Origin: Methyloprofundus sp.
GTDB taxonomy: Bacteria; Pseudomonadota; Gammaproteobacteria; Methylococcales; Methylomonadaceae
DNA length: 47,430 nt
Direction: 5' to 3'
Assembly: GCA_012960135.1 (NCBI GenBank)
Contig: DUBW01000004.1
Location: forward strand, 1 to 47,430
The translations under genes were made by a program, and so were the position numbers. Below, piece by piece: positions 1-9,195 of this stretch; position 1 is the first letter of the stretch; every line of letters begins with the position of its first letter. The notes beneath the pieces are model-generated. The model was not told the origin of the DNA, did not search any database, and saw only the letters and a list, made by a program, of their open reading frames with translations.

Positions 1-134
1 CATTAAAATGATAACTCGACCAAGGATATTCAGCAGGATCGTTGACCATCCCCCGCCCGAACTGGATTCAACTCGATATATCGGCTACACGTTAACAGAT
101 AGTTCTCGCTATCAAGCAGTGTGGCTTTAAAAGC
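1..134 (-). pseudogene. REP-associated tyrosine transposase (Y1_Tnp) fragment, broken and cut by the window edge
   Basis: Read on the minus strand, this stretch gives a peptide with YLLTCSRYIELNPVRAG, the RYIELNPVRA signature of IS200-like/RAYT transposases. After a one-base frame change it continues as MVNDPAEYPWSSYHF, the next conserved block of that family. Upstream of about position 134 the reading frame meets a stop and similarity is lost, so the N-terminal half with the HUH motif is absent. The C-terminus lies beyond the window. RAYT proteins mobilise REP-type hairpins, and a perfect 24-26 bp palindrome lies directly upstream at 148..173. I read this as a decayed copy; no function is expected. 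Confidence 0.7.
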
Positions 135-159
135 CTACAGGAATACTTGACCATTACAG
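124..159 (+). repeat. 36-bp dispersed repeat, copy A
   Basis: This copy reads GCTTTAAAAGCCTACAGG, then eight variable bases, then ACCATTACAG. Copies B (44572..44607) and C (26888..26922, inverted) share the GCT-x-AAAA-x-CCTACAGG block and the ACCATT-x-CAG block at the same spacing. The family is unnamed here; it is seen directly in the sequence. Confidence 0.6.
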
Positions 160-173
160 GACTGTAATGGTCA
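148..173. repeat. Perfect palindrome (REP-like hairpin)
   Basis: The arms TGACCATTACAG and CTGTAATGGTCA flank a two-base centre. It lies next to the RAYT fragment and overlaps one copy of a 36-bp repeat that recurs at 26888 and 44572. It could be a REP-type target hairpin. The rest of the interval up to 413 is AT-rich and shows no gene. Confidence 0.6.
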
Positions 174-413
174 GTTAAACAAAGCTAACATTCAGGTTGC
201 CATAGATAATTTGCATAGTGGGACAGTTTCTCTATCTAATCCTGAGCCTAAAAATATATTTCCTAAACCCTGCAAGCCCTTATTTTAATCTTATCTTTTT
301 TTACTGTCCTTATGCGCCAGTGCCGATGATTCAGTTTTTTAAAGCCTTCTTAGTGCAATTTAAAATTGTTCGCGATGTCCGCTAATAGCAAAACATATTA
401 GGTTAAATTTTTG

Positions 414-2504
414 TCATTTTACCGAGTACTGTTCCATCAGTTTATTTTGCACACGAAAAACATCATCTTCAGGTACACACTGCACATAACTACCATCACT
501 TTGCATAAGCCAGGCCTGGGAATTATCTTGTAAATAACAGTCCAGATCATCTAAAATTCGCTGTTTTAAGCGTTTACTTTCAATAGGAAAACCAACCTCC
601 ACCCGCCTAAACATATTACGGCTCATTAAGTCCGCACTGGATGCAAAAACCTCTTGATTTCCGCCATTTTCAAACATATACACCCGGGTATGTTCTAGGT
701 AACGACCAATGATCGAACGTACTTCAATATTATCGGAAACACCTTTGATACCTGGCTTTAATGAGCAGATCCCGCGCACAATCAGCTTCACTTCAACACC
801 TGCCTGGGATGCTCTATAGAGTGCTTGCATCGCTTTGCTTTCGACCACAGAATTGACTTTGAAAACAATTTTCGCGGCTTCGCCTTTTTTGGCAAAATCA
901 ATTTCCCGCTCAATTTTAACAATCAGTCCCTTATGCAAGGTAAATGGCGATTGCAGTAATTTATTTAGCTTGGTGACTTTGCCTAGGCTGGTTAACTGGA
1001 CAAATATCTTTCTTACATCTTCGCCAATTTCTTTGCTCGAGGAAAACAAGCCATAATCTGTATAGAACTGCGCCGTCTTCGGGTGATAGTTTCCTGTCCC
1101 TAAATGCACATAGTCCTTAAATTTCTTGCCTTCTTTGCGTACTACCAAGCACATTTTGGCATGTGTCTTGAAACCTACAACGCCATACACGACATTCACC
1201 GCCGCATCTTGCAATTTTGCCGCCAGGGTAATATTGGCTTTTTCATCAAAGCGAGCACGTAGTTCAATCACCACAGTCACTTCTTTCCCACCTCTTGCCG
1301 CTTTCAGCAAGGCGTTAATAATCGGCGAGTCGGAGCTGGTTCGGTACAAGGTCTGCTTAATCGCCAATACATCTGGGTCTACCGCCGCCTGACGTATAAA
1401 TTCTACCACCGGAGAAAAAGACTCATAGGGGTGATGGAGCAATATATCCTGCTTTTTAATGGCCTCAAAGTAATTCTTATTCCTTGCCAGTTGTGCGGGT
1501 ATCGAAGCTTTATAAGGTGTAAACTTTAAATCCGGACGCTCAACCAGCTCATAAATCTCTTGTACTCGACTCAGGTTCACCGGCCCATCTACTAAAAAAA
1601 CCTGATCATCAGTAATACCAAAGCGCGCAGCTAAAAAGTTGACCGTGTCATCAACACACTTACCATCAATTTCCAGACGCACTTCGTCGCCATAGTTACG
1701 CATCGCTAATTCGCCTTCTACCGCGTTCAGCAAATCATCAATTGCATCATCATCAACATACAGATCACTATTGCGAGTAACTCGGAACTGGTGGCAATAC
1801 TTGACCGACATGCCATTAAATAGCTCATCAATAAAGGCATGAATAATCGAGGATAAAAATACAAAATCATGCTCACCGCCCCCTGTTTCCTCACTAGGTA
1901 AGGGAATAATTCTCGGTAAAGCTCTGGGCGCCTGTAAAATAGCACGGCCACTATTCCGGCCAAAGGCATCTTTGCCGGTTAAGAAAATAATAAAGTTTAA
2001 ACTCTTATTTAATATGCGTGGAAATGGGTGCGCTGAATCCAGTCCAACGGGTGTTAATATGGGCTGCAACTCTTCATGAAAAAACTTCTTCAGCCATTGT
2101 CTTTGTTTATCAGTCCAATCATCCCGGCGAATAAAGCGAATATCTTGCTCCGCCAATTGAGGAATCATCAAGTCATGTAGAACCCGATATTGCTCACTGA
2201 CTAATTCATGCGCTTTAACACTTATCGCTTGCAATTGTTCGCGTGCATTCAAACCATCGCACGCCGTTACATGGGGATCTATTTCTGCGATCTGAATGAC
2301 GCTGGCAACTCTGACTTCATAAAATTCATCCAGATTAGAGCATGATATACATAAGTAATTTAAGCGTTCTAATAATGGAATATTCTCATCTTTTGCCTGC
2401 GCCAGCACACGATCATTAAACTCTAACAGACTAAGTTCTCTGTTGTAATATAAAGATGGCTCACTTAAATCAATATCCTCTAGCTCTTGTTTATTTTCAG
2501 CCAT
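414..2504 (-). CDS. ppk1: Polyphosphate kinase 1
   Basis: It reversibly transfers the terminal phosphate of ATP to inorganic polyphosphate, giving storage and stress roles; the enzyme is peripheral to the membrane. The 696-residue length fits the PPK1 family (E. coli 688). The N-terminal domain opens with the typical NRELSLLEFNDRVL block near residue 21. The catalytic C1/C2 region has HHPYESFSPVVEF near 360, KQTLYRTSSDSPII near 385 and the VGFKTHAKM block, whose histidine near 448 matches the autophosphorylated His435 of E. coli. HLGTGNYHP follows. The gene is transcribed alone, with the PLP-enzyme gene upstream on the same strand 72 bases away. No ppx is next to it. The reading is confident. 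Confidence 0.96.
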   Translation of the reverse strand: MAENKQELEDIDLSEPSLYYNRELSLLEFNDRVLAQAKDENIPLLERLNYLCISCSNLDEFYEVRVASVIQIAEIDPHVTACDGLNAREQLQAISVKAHELVSEQYRVLHDLMIPQLAEQDIRFIRRDDWTDKQRQWLKKFFHEELQPILTPVGLDSAHPFPRILNKSLNFIIFLTGKDAFGRNSGRAILQAPRALPRIIPLPSEETGGGEHDFVFLSSIIHAFIDELFNGMSVKYCHQFRVTRNSDLYVDDDAIDDLLNAVEGELAMRNYGDEVRLEIDGKCVDDTVNFLAARFGITDDQVFLVDGPVNLSRVQEIYELVERPDLKFTPYKASIPAQLARNKNYFEAIKKQDILLHHPYESFSPVVEFIRQAAVDPDVLAIKQTLYRTSSDSPIINALLKAARGGKEVTVVIELRARFDEKANITLAAKLQDAAVNVVYGVVGFKTHAKMCLVVRKEGKKFKDYVHLGTGNYHPKTAQFYTDYGLFSSSKEIGEDVRKIFVQLTSLGKVTKLNKLLQSPFTLHKGLIVKIEREIDFAKKGEAAKIVFKVNSVVESKAMQALYRASQAGVEVKLIVRGICSLKPGIKGVSDNIEVRSIIGRYLEHTRVYMFENGGNQEVFASSADLMSRNMFRRVEVGFPIESKRLKQRILDDLDCYLQDNSQAWLMQSDGSYVQCVPEDDVFRVQNKLMEQYSVK

Positions 2505-2576
2505 CGTTTTATTTACTCTTTTCTATTATCCTGGGAAATCGGTTATTTCTAGTTTCTAGGAATATTTAAGTTTAGT

Positions 2577-3500
2577 CTAATCCGCTCTGGGTATAAATCC
2601 TCGGTTTCCTTGTAACCCGCCGGTATGAAGAGCAATTATTTTTTGCCCTGGCTTAAAATACCCTTTTCTTATTAAGTCATAAATTCCATACAGCATTTTA
2701 CCAGTATACACAGGCTCTAATTTAATACTATGTGTGCACTCAAACTGGTGTATAAAAGATAGCAAGTCGGGGTTTATTTTTGCAAAACCACCAAAGTGGT
2801 ATTGTAAATGAATAAACCAATCCGAATCATGAGAGTCTCTGGATTTCAAAAAATTCTCCACCTCATCAATTAAAAAGCCAGCCCCCTTTAAAGCAGAAAA
2901 ACCAAGCACGCGCCTGTTTTCATCAGCGGCTCCGATAAGCCCTGCCATAGTGGTTGCGGTCCCGCAGGGCACACACAACACATCATAGTCTAGCTCAATT
3001 TCATCAACTAGCTCAGCAACGCCCTGTAATGCTAGATCTAAAGCACCTCCTTCAGGTAACCAATACTCTCCGTGCTGTATGCCAGGTAGGTCGTTATGTT
3101 GTTTGTAGGTTCGAAGCTGACGATATTCACTACGCGAGACAAACTCTAAGTCCATCCCCCATTCCTGCATATCTTTTAAGCTTGGACTCAATACTTTGGG
3201 CCGTTCACCTCTGATTTTTCCTAGCGTTTTTATACCCAGATTGTTTCCGACATACGCCAGGGCATGTAAATGATTAGAATAAGCGCCACCCATGGAAATA
3301 ATCTTCTGGGTATTTAAAGCTAAGGCGTGCTGCAGAATATATTGTAATTTACGCCATTTATTGCCCGAAATAACCGGGTGTAATAAATCATCGCGTTTTA
3401 GCCAAAGTTCTATCCCCTGCTCTTTTATAAATGGCTCTTCAATTTTTGCTAATACTGACACAGCCATTTGTTGATTTAGTTCAATAAGCTGTTGAATCAT
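2577..3500 (-). CDS. PLP-dependent enzyme of the ACC deaminase/D-cysteine desulfhydrase family
   Basis: It is a fold-type II pyridoxal-phosphate enzyme of 307 residues. The cofactor lysine is expected in SGNKWRKLQYIL (Lys48), followed by the substrate-loop SMGGAYSNHLHALA around 90-103 and the phosphate-binding glycine-rich CGTATTMAGLIGA near 179-191. ACC deaminase opens 1-aminocyclopropane-1-carboxylate, while D-cysteine desulfhydrase releases pyruvate, H2S and ammonia. The two cannot be separated by eye, and many gammaproteobacterial members annotated as the deaminase act on D-cysteine. The upstream side has a plausible GGGGAA ribosome site. The neighbour ppk1 gives no functional clue. Confidence 0.85.
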   Translation of the reverse strand: MIQQLIELNQQMAVSVLAKIEEPFIKEQGIELWLKRDDLLHPVISGNKWRKLQYILQHALALNTQKIISMGGAYSNHLHALAYVGNNLGIKTLGKIRGERPKVLSPSLKDMQEWGMDLEFVSRSEYRQLRTYKQHNDLPGIQHGEYWLPEGGALDLALQGVAELVDEIELDYDVLCVPCGTATTMAGLIGAADENRRVLGFSALKGAGFLIDEVENFLKSRDSHDSDWFIHLQYHFGGFAKINPDLLSFIHQFECTHSIKLEPVYTGKMLYGIYDLIRKGYFKPGQKIIALHTGGLQGNRGFIPRAD

Positions 3501-3756
3501 TTTCCCCTTACTTACGTTAACCTAAAGAATAAGGTATCTGGAAACACACATCATCCATCCGTGCTGGTCTTTTTGTTTATCATAAGCACTGTAGAAATAG
3601 TTCCGTAGCCAGGCATGCGACTTTTACTACAGCACTGATGACAAATAAAAACCCTGCCCAAATATTGGATGGTTATTTAGTTCCAGGTGCCTAAAAGATA
3701 TTAACATGGATAGAGCCAAGCTTGCTTAAGCACTGTATAAGAACCCTATCTCAGGC
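3501..3756. other. Intergenic region without a recognisable gene
   Basis: About 250 AT-rich bases between the PLP enzyme and the terminator at 3757. No open frame with a recognisable product, tRNA or strong repeat is visible. It presumably holds the promoter of the minus-strand PLP-enzyme/ppk1 pair. Confidence 0.4.
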
Positions 3757-3793
3757 AAAAAAAAGCCCCCTATACCTAATTGATATGGGGGGC
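3757..3793 (-). terminator. Rho-independent terminator after the 51-residue membrane protein gene
   Basis: On the minus strand a GC-rich stem (GCCCCCC against GGGGGC, with a short AT extension) is followed by eight T. It sits about 95 bases after the stop codon of the small gene at 3888..4043, which supports that gene being transcribed as its own unit. Confidence 0.75.
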
Positions 3794-3887
3794 AAAATAA
3801 AGAGCACTTAGGACCTTCTACACGAGGAAGCATGTAAATTTTAAATCTAAATCATATTTATGCTTAAATCCAGCACTTGAATAAAGT

Positions 3888-4043
3888 CTATACATTGGTT
3901 AACAAGGGCCTTGCTGCAATATTACTTAAAACAGTTGCACTGGCAAACAATACCGTTGATATAATAAACTGACCTGAGATAAAGCCCCAAAGTCCGGCAA
4001 TAAACAAAGTCGCCGTAGTTATGCCTTTATTAAGATTGGTCAT
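3888..4043 (-). CDS. Small hydrophobic protein, 51 residues, unknown function
   Basis: The peptide starts MTNLNKGITTATLFIAGLWG and is hydrophobic from about residue 10 to 44, enough for one long or two short membrane segments. It has no charged residue between Lys6 and Arg45. An AGGAT ribosome site lies eight bases before the ATG, and a clear terminator lies downstream on the same strand. These three signs together make a real small gene likely although the family is not recognised. Neighbours are an unknown plus-strand ORF, divergent from it, and the PLP enzyme. I infer an inner-membrane small protein; no role can be given. Confidence 0.55.
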   Translation of the reverse strand: MTNLNKGITTATLFIAGLWGFISGQFIISTVLFASATVLSNIAARPLLTNV

Positions 4044-4186
4044 GTAAATATCCTGTAAAATAAGCTCTGAAAAGTGCTATACATTTCACCTTTCATTTGC
4101 TGGCTATTTTACATGTGCTAAACAAAACAACAATACACCAGTTTTTGAACTAATTATTTTCAATATAGAAACAAAAGAAGCCCGCT

Positions 4187-4627
4187 ATGTTAGAAGAAGA
4201 ACTCAGCCTCACCCTGGAAGAAAAAACGACGGATGCCTACGAAAAACTTATCGACAATATGCCTTCGATAGGTATTATCAGTCGCAAGAAAAGGATTAAA
4301 GGCTATATAGAAATCACCGAAATTGCACAATACATGATTACTAGTGAAGAAATTACAGATGATAGCGCATTCTATATTTTCTCTATTATGATGCGCAAAT
4401 GCTCTAATTTTAACAAAGCCACGATGATGACCGCGCTTAGTCTAGAATCCATAGGGGAAGCCGTATTTTCACCGATAGGTTTAAAATTTATCATAGAAGT
4501 ACGCCGCACGCTAAACTTACCTACTACGCAGCATAGCAATGATGAAGCTACAGTCATTGAGGAAAAATTGATTAATGATGGCGAAGACCAGCCTAATCTC
4601 CCGCCTGACACACAGCAACGGGATTAA
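4187..4627 (+). CDS. Hypothetical protein, 146 residues
   Basis: No family is recognised. The product is soluble and acidic, with a Glu/Asp-rich start (MLEEELSLTLEEK) and an acidic, proline-containing tail after residue 120. The middle, around residues 30-115, alternates basic and hydrophobic stretches and could form a small helical domain. There is no signal peptide or membrane segment. The start is preceded by a weak AAG ribosome site. It is divergent from the 51-residue membrane protein and about 250 bases upstream of fabI. It has its own intergenic spaces on both sides, so it is probably monocistronic. Confidence 0.6.
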   Translation: MLEEELSLTLEEKTTDAYEKLIDNMPSIGIISRKKRIKGYIEITEIAQYMITSEEITDDSAFYIFSIMMRKCSNFNKATMMTALSLESIGEAVFSPIGLKFIIEVRRTLNLPTTQHSNDEATVIEEKLINDGEDQPNLPPDTQQRD

Positions 4628-4883
4628 AACTGGACTTCTCAATACAGCTCATAGATACTTAACTAATGACCGTGCACGAAATAATTTAAGCAACTGACTT
4701 GCCTCTTTATCCGTCTTCTGTGCTGCAGAAACAGTTACGTAGCTAGCTAGCTATGCTGCTGTTTCTACGCCCCTGTATCAAGAACTGGGCAGGCTTTGAA
4801 TGCGAATAAACCCTGCGCCAGATGCTCAACTTATTCCGTACGCGTTCCTAACCATACTTATAACACTCACTGGAGAAACAAAA

Positions 4884-5666
4884 ATGGGATTTATGCAAGG
4901 CAAACGCGTATTAATTGTTGGCTTAGCCAGCAATCGTTCAATTGCTTGGGGTATTGCGAAGGCAATGTACCGTGAGGGCGCTGAACTCGCCTTTACTTTT
5001 CAAAATGAAAAACTACAGGGCCGCGTCGAGAAAATGGCGGCAGAATGCGATTCTAATATTACCATTGAGTGCGATGTCAGCAGTGACGAGCAAATCGACA
5101 AGGTATTTACTGAATTAGGCAAGCAGTGGGATGGCCTGGATTGTATCGTACACTCCGTTGCCTTTGCACCAAGAGAAGCGCTAGACGGTGATTTTGTTGC
5201 CGCAACAACACGCGAAAACTTCAGAATTGCCCACGATATTAGCTCTTACAGCTTTACCGCTTTAGCCAGTGCAGGGCGAGAAATGATGGCGGGCCGAAAT
5301 GGCTCATTACTAACGCTTAGCTATCTAGGCGCTGAACGTGCAATTCCGAACTATAATGTGATGGGGGTTGCCAAAGCGAGCCTGGAAGCAAACGTCCGCT
5401 ATATGGCGGTTGCATTAGGTGCTGAAGGAATACGGGTGAATGCTGTGTCTGCAGGACCTATTAAAACATTAGCGTCGGCCGGCATTAACAACTTCAAGTC
5501 AATGCTAAGCAAAGCAGCTGACACTGCACCATTAAAGAAAAACGTGACTATCGATGAAGTCGGCAATGTCGCTGCTTTTCTTTGCTCTGATCTAGCTTCT
5601 GGTGTGACTGGCGAGATCACTTATGTAGACTGTGGTTACAATATTGCAGGGATTGCCGCTTCCTGA
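4884..5666 (+). CDS. fabI: Enoyl-[acyl-carrier-protein] reductase (NADH)
   Basis: It catalyses the last reduction of each type II fatty-acid elongation cycle, trans-2-enoyl-ACP to acyl-ACP, in the cytosol. It has the FabI-type SDR fold: the N-terminal NAD site [15 protein letters not shown] (residues 13-27), [10 protein letters not shown] near 92, and the catalytic Tyr-x6-Lys pair in [21 protein letters not shown]. The open frame extends 28 codons further upstream. I choose the ATG at 4884 because the family begins MGF-x-GKR-x-LI-x-G and a CTGGAG ribosome site lies eleven bases before it. That gives 260 residues, the normal length. An imperfect hairpin with arms CAGAAACAG and CTGTTTCT lies upstream at about 4727-4769. 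It is followed by convergent apbC. Confidence 0.95.
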   Translation: MGFMQGKRVLIVGLASNRSIAWGIAKAMYREGAELAFTFQNEKLQGRVEKMAAECDSNITIECDVSSDEQIDKVFTELGKQWDGLDCIVHSVAFAPREALDGDFVAATTRENFRIAHDISSYSFTALASAGREMMAGRNGSLLTLSYLGAERAIPNYNVMGVAKASLEANVRYMAVALGAEGIRVNAVSAGPIKTLASAGINNFKSMLSKAADTAPLKKNVTIDEVGNVAAFLCSDLASGVTGEITYVDCGYNIAGIAAS

Positions 5667-5673
5667 AAACTCA

Positions 5674-5739
5674 TGTAGAGCGGGCTTCAATCCGCTACTT
5701 TGAATCGCCAATAGCGGACTAAACAAAGTCCGCTCTACA
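5674..5739. repeat. Inverted repeat between convergent fabI and apbC (REP-like, possible bidirectional terminator)
   Basis: The arms TGTAGAGCGG and CCGCTCTACA flank a further nested repeat of CCGCTA/TAGCGG. The element fills nearly the whole 79-base gap between the two stop codons. There is no T-tract, so a REP-type element or a processing/stalling hairpin fits better than a classic terminator. Confidence 0.65.
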
Positions 5740-5745
5740 CGTGTT

Positions 5746-6837
5746 TTATGTATTCTGCACTACAATATTAGGGAATTTACTACTATAATCCTTACTTTTC
5801 AGCGCTAATTTAGCAGCCATCTTGCGCGCAATTTCTTTGTAAATTTCAGTCGGTCTGCCATCTGGGTCAGAAACAACGGTTGGCCTGCCAGAATCGGCGA
5901 ATTCGCGTATGTGTATATCTAAAGGTAGAGATCCTAATAATTCAATATTATTTTTCTCAGCCATTGCCATTCCTCCCCCCGAGCCAAAAATAGCTTCCTC
6001 ATGACCACATTCGCTACAAATATGCATACTCATATTTTCTACAATGCCTAATACAGGCACATTCACTTTTTCAAACATACCCAAGCCACGCTGAGCATCG
6101 ATCAAAGCAATATCCTGAGGAGTAGTCACGATTACAGCGCCGCTGACCGGAATTTGCTGTGACAGTGTTAACTGGATATCGCCTGTGCCCGGTGGTAAAT
6201 CAACAATCAGATAATCTACATCTGACCAGTTTGTATCATTTAATAACTGCTGTAGGGCATTAGTTACCATAGGCCCCCGCCATATCATCGGCTGATCAGG
6301 CTCGATTAAATAACCTATGGAGATCGTCTGAATACCATAGGATACTTTAGGCATCATGGTCTTATTATCCTGGCTATCAGGATAGCCCGATAAACCGAGC
6401 ATGGTCGGAATACTGGGTCCATAAATATCAGCATCTAGAATTCCTACACTGGCTCCTTCTGCTGCTAAGGCTAAGGCCAGATTGACCGAAGTAGTTGACT
6501 TACCTACCCCCCCTTTCCCCGAAGCTACAGCGATAATATTTTTGATATTATTAATCGGTTTGAGTGAGTTTTGCACACCATGAGCAACGATATTAACGCT
6601 AATATGAACGTCAACAGAACTGACACCCTCCAGCGCTTTTATCTGTTCGGTAATTTGCTGCTTGAAGCCAGCAATAAAACTTTTTGCCGGATAGCCTAAT
6701 TCAATATCAACTTGCACACGTCCATCTTGCACAGTTATTGACTTTACTGACTGCGCACTGACTAAATCGGTTGCTAAATTAGGGTCTATAATATTTTTTA
6801 AGAGGTTTTCTATATCTGCTTTTTCAATCATCGACAT
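5746..6837 (-). CDS. apbC: Mrp/ApbC-type iron-sulfur cluster carrier ATPase
   Basis: It is a P-loop NTPase of the Mrp/NBP35 family, which holds and hands over [4Fe-4S] clusters to target enzymes. An N-terminal MIP18/DUF59 domain spans residues 1-85. The deviant Walker A GKGGVGKSTT is at 107-116, and SDVDYLIVDLPPGTGD carries the switch region. The cluster-binding CxxC is in HICSECGHEEAIFGSGGG near 270. At 363 residues it has the full domain set. It is divergent from metG across 177 bases, an arrangement common in gammaproteobacteria. Possible clients in this window include lipoyl synthase. Confidence 0.93.
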   Translation of the reverse strand: MSMIEKADIENLLKNIIDPNLATDLVSAQSVKSITVQDGRVQVDIELGYPAKSFIAGFKQQITEQIKALEGVSSVDVHISVNIVAHGVQNSLKPINNIKNIIAVASGKGGVGKSTTSVNLALALAAEGASVGILDADIYGPSIPTMLGLSGYPDSQDNKTMMPKVSYGIQTISIGYLIEPDQPMIWRGPMVTNALQQLLNDTNWSDVDYLIVDLPPGTGDIQLTLSQQIPVSGAVIVTTPQDIALIDAQRGLGMFEKVNVPVLGIVENMSMHICSECGHEEAIFGSGGGMAMAEKNNIELLGSLPLDIHIREFADSGRPTVVSDPDGRPTEIYKEIARKMAAKLALKSKDYSSKFPNIVVQNT

Positions 6838-7014
6838 TTTAGCTACTCCATAGCAGCAGTGTTAAAATAAGTTAATAACCAAGTATTTTACTTGGCTATT
6901 GCCTGACTTTCTAGTTTCCTATTCAAAACCAGATTTCTGGTCGGAATAATATAGTATTTTGTGCCATAATAGTGAGTTATTTTAGCCGCCCATCCCAAGC
7001 AGACTTTAATCTTT

Positions 7015-9033
7015 ATGTCAGATCGTAAAATTCTCATTACCAGCGCACTGCCTTATGCTAATGGCCCTATCCATCTTGGCCATTTAGTTGAATATATACA
7101 AACTGACATTTGGTCTCGCTTTCAAAAACAACGCGGTAACCAATGCTATTATGTTTGTGCCGATGATACACATGGCACGCCTATTATGCTAAAAGCTGAC
7201 CGTGAGGGAATTAAACCTGAAGATTTAATTGCCCAGGTAGGCCAGGAACATTTGTCTGACTTTAACGAGTTCAACATACAATTTGATAATTACCACAGCA
7301 CGCATTCGGCAGAAAATAAACATTTTTCCAGCTTGATATATGAGCGCCTGCGTGACGAGGGTCATATTACTTCACGTAGCATCACCCAAGCATACGACCC
7401 GGTGAAGGAGATGTTTTTACCGGACCGGTTTATTAAAGGCGATTGCCCGAAATGTGATGCCAAAGAACAATATGGTGATAACTGTGAGGTGTGCGGAGCG
7501 ACTTACTCCCACACAGAATTAAAAAATGCAATCTCTGCTGTTTCAGGCGAAAAACCGATAGAAAAAGACTCAGTACACTACTTTTTCAAGCTTGCTGATT
7601 TTAATGACATGTTAAAAACATGGACTACGACTGAAGGCCATTTACAAACAGAAGTCAGCAATAAGCTTGCCGAGTGGCTGGAAGATGGATTGAAGGAATG
7701 GGATATTTCCCGCGATGCGCCTTATTTTGGATTCGAAATACCAGATGCACCCGGCAAATATTTTTATGTCTGGCTGGATGCTCCCATTGGCTATATGGCA
7801 AGTTTTAAAAACTTCTGCACCAAACAAAACCTGGACTTCGATGAGTTCTGGGCAAAAGATAGCAACACCGAGCTATATCATTTTATCGGCAAAGACATCA
7901 TCTATTTTCATGCCTTATTCTGGCCAGCTATGCTTAACGGTGCAGGCTTTAGAACCCCGAGTGCGGTCTTTGCTCATGGTTTCTTAACTGTTAATGGCGA
8001 AAAAATGTCTAAGTCACGCGGGACTTTTATTAAAGCCCGGACTTATTTAGACCACTTAAACCCTGAATATCTGCGTTACTATTTTGCGGCTAAGCTGAGT
8101 GCTGGTGTCGACGATATTGACTTGAACTTTGAGGATTTTAGCCAACGGGTCAATTCTGATTTAGTAGGTAAGGTTGTTAATATTGCCAGCCGTTGTAGCG
8201 GCTTTATTAAAAAACGCTTTGACGGTCAATTATCTGCTCATTGCTCGGAGCCTGAATTATTCCAGCAATTTATAGTAGCAAATGAGGAAATAGCTGCTTT
8301 ATATGAAGCTCGTGAATATGGTAAAGCGATGCGGGAAATCATGGCACTAGCAGATAAGGCCAATCAATATATTGATGAGAAAAAGCCCTGGCTGATCGCT
8401 AAAGAAGAAGGTAAAGATCAAGAGTTGCACGATATTTGCTCCATGGGTATTAACCTGTTTCGCTTACTAATTGCTTACTTAAAACCCGTACTCCCCCAGC
8501 TGGCCTTAGAAAGTGAAGATTTCTTAAATATTCCTGAGCAAGTTTGGCCTAGTGCGAGCGAACCTTTAACCAACCATATTATTAAGCCCTTTAAAGCATT
8601 AATGACGCGTGTTGATGAGACTAAAGTTGCCGCTATTGTAGAAGAGTCTAAAGAAAACCTGGCAAAAATTAGCGAACTCGCTGTAAAAAAGTTTGAGCCT
8701 ATCAGTGATGAAATCGAATTTGATGATTTTGCAAAAATTGATTTCCGCATCGCTAAAATCATTAAGGCCGAGCACGTTAAAGGTGCTGATAAATTATTAC
8801 AGTTAACTGTCGATATAGGCGATGAAACTCGCAATGTGTTTGCTGGAATAAAGTCAGCTTATAACCCCGAGGATTTACAAGGCAAATTAACCGTTGTTGT
8901 CGCTAACTTAAAACCCCGAAAGATGAAGTTTGGCATATCTGAAGGTATGGTGCTGGCGGCAGGACCTGGTGGCAAGGATTTATGGGTATTGCACCCTGAT
9001 GATGGAGCCGTTGCCGGGATGCGGGTTAAATAA
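7015..9033 (+). CDS. metG: Methionyl-tRNA synthetase
   Basis: This class I aminoacyl-tRNA synthetase charges tRNA-Met. The HIGH box is HLGH at residues 20-23, and the KMSKS loop is intact at about 330-334. Two zinc-knuckle pairs are present (CPKC near 145, CEVC near 158), which marks the MetG1 type. The C-terminal 100 or so residues (from about [15 protein letters not shown]) form the EMAP II-like tRNA-binding/dimerisation domain. The length of 672 fits E. coli MetG (677). It is transcribed alone and ends before a bidirectional terminator shared with tal. Confidence 0.97.
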   Translation: MSDRKILITSALPYANGPIHLGHLVEYIQTDIWSRFQKQRGNQCYYVCADDTHGTPIMLKADREGIKPEDLIAQVGQEHLSDFNEFNIQFDNYHSTHSAENKHFSSLIYERLRDEGHITSRSITQAYDPVKEMFLPDRFIKGDCPKCDAKEQYGDNCEVCGATYSHTELKNAISAVSGEKPIEKDSVHYFFKLADFNDMLKTWTTTEGHLQTEVSNKLAEWLEDGLKEWDISRDAPYFGFEIPDAPGKYFYVWLDAPIGYMASFKNFCTKQNLDFDEFWAKDSNTELYHFIGKDIIYFHALFWPAMLNGAGFRTPSAVFAHGFLTVNGEKMSKSRGTFIKARTYLDHLNPEYLRYYFAAKLSAGVDDIDLNFEDFSQRVNSDLVGKVVNIASRCSGFIKKRFDGQLSAHCSEPELFQQFIVANEEIAALYEAREYGKAMREIMALADKANQYIDEKKPWLIAKEEGKDQELHDICSMGINLFRLLIAYLKPVLPQLALESEDFLNIPEQVWPSASEPLTNHIIKPFKALMTRVDETKVAAIVEESKENLAKISELAVKKFEPISDEIEFDDFAKIDFRIAKIIKAEHVKGADKLLQLTVDIGDETRNVFAGIKSAYNPEDLQGKLTVVVANLKPRKMKFGISEGMVLAAGPGGKDLWVLHPDDGAVAGMRVK

Positions 9034-9145
9034 TTTCCCAGAATAAAAGTGTAACTTGACAAGACTCAATACCAACGAGGCCTGTCGGGTTACTTCAACT
9101 CAATCTCACTTGACAACCTAACCCAGCCCCACATTTATTTTAAGC

Positions 9146-9175
9146 AAAAAAAAGGCCTACAAAGTAGGCCTTTTT
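9146..9175. terminator. Bidirectional rho-independent terminator between metG and tal
   Basis: The stem GGCCTAC-AAA-GTAGGCC is flanked by eight A on one side and five T on the other, so it can end transcripts from both convergent genes. Confidence 0.9.
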
Positions 9176-9195
9176 CTTAACAAGCGTAATAAATA

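Noticed and set aside
4800-4883. N-terminal extension of FabI
   Set aside because: The extra 28 residues have no family counterpart, and the ATG at 4884 has a good ribosome site.
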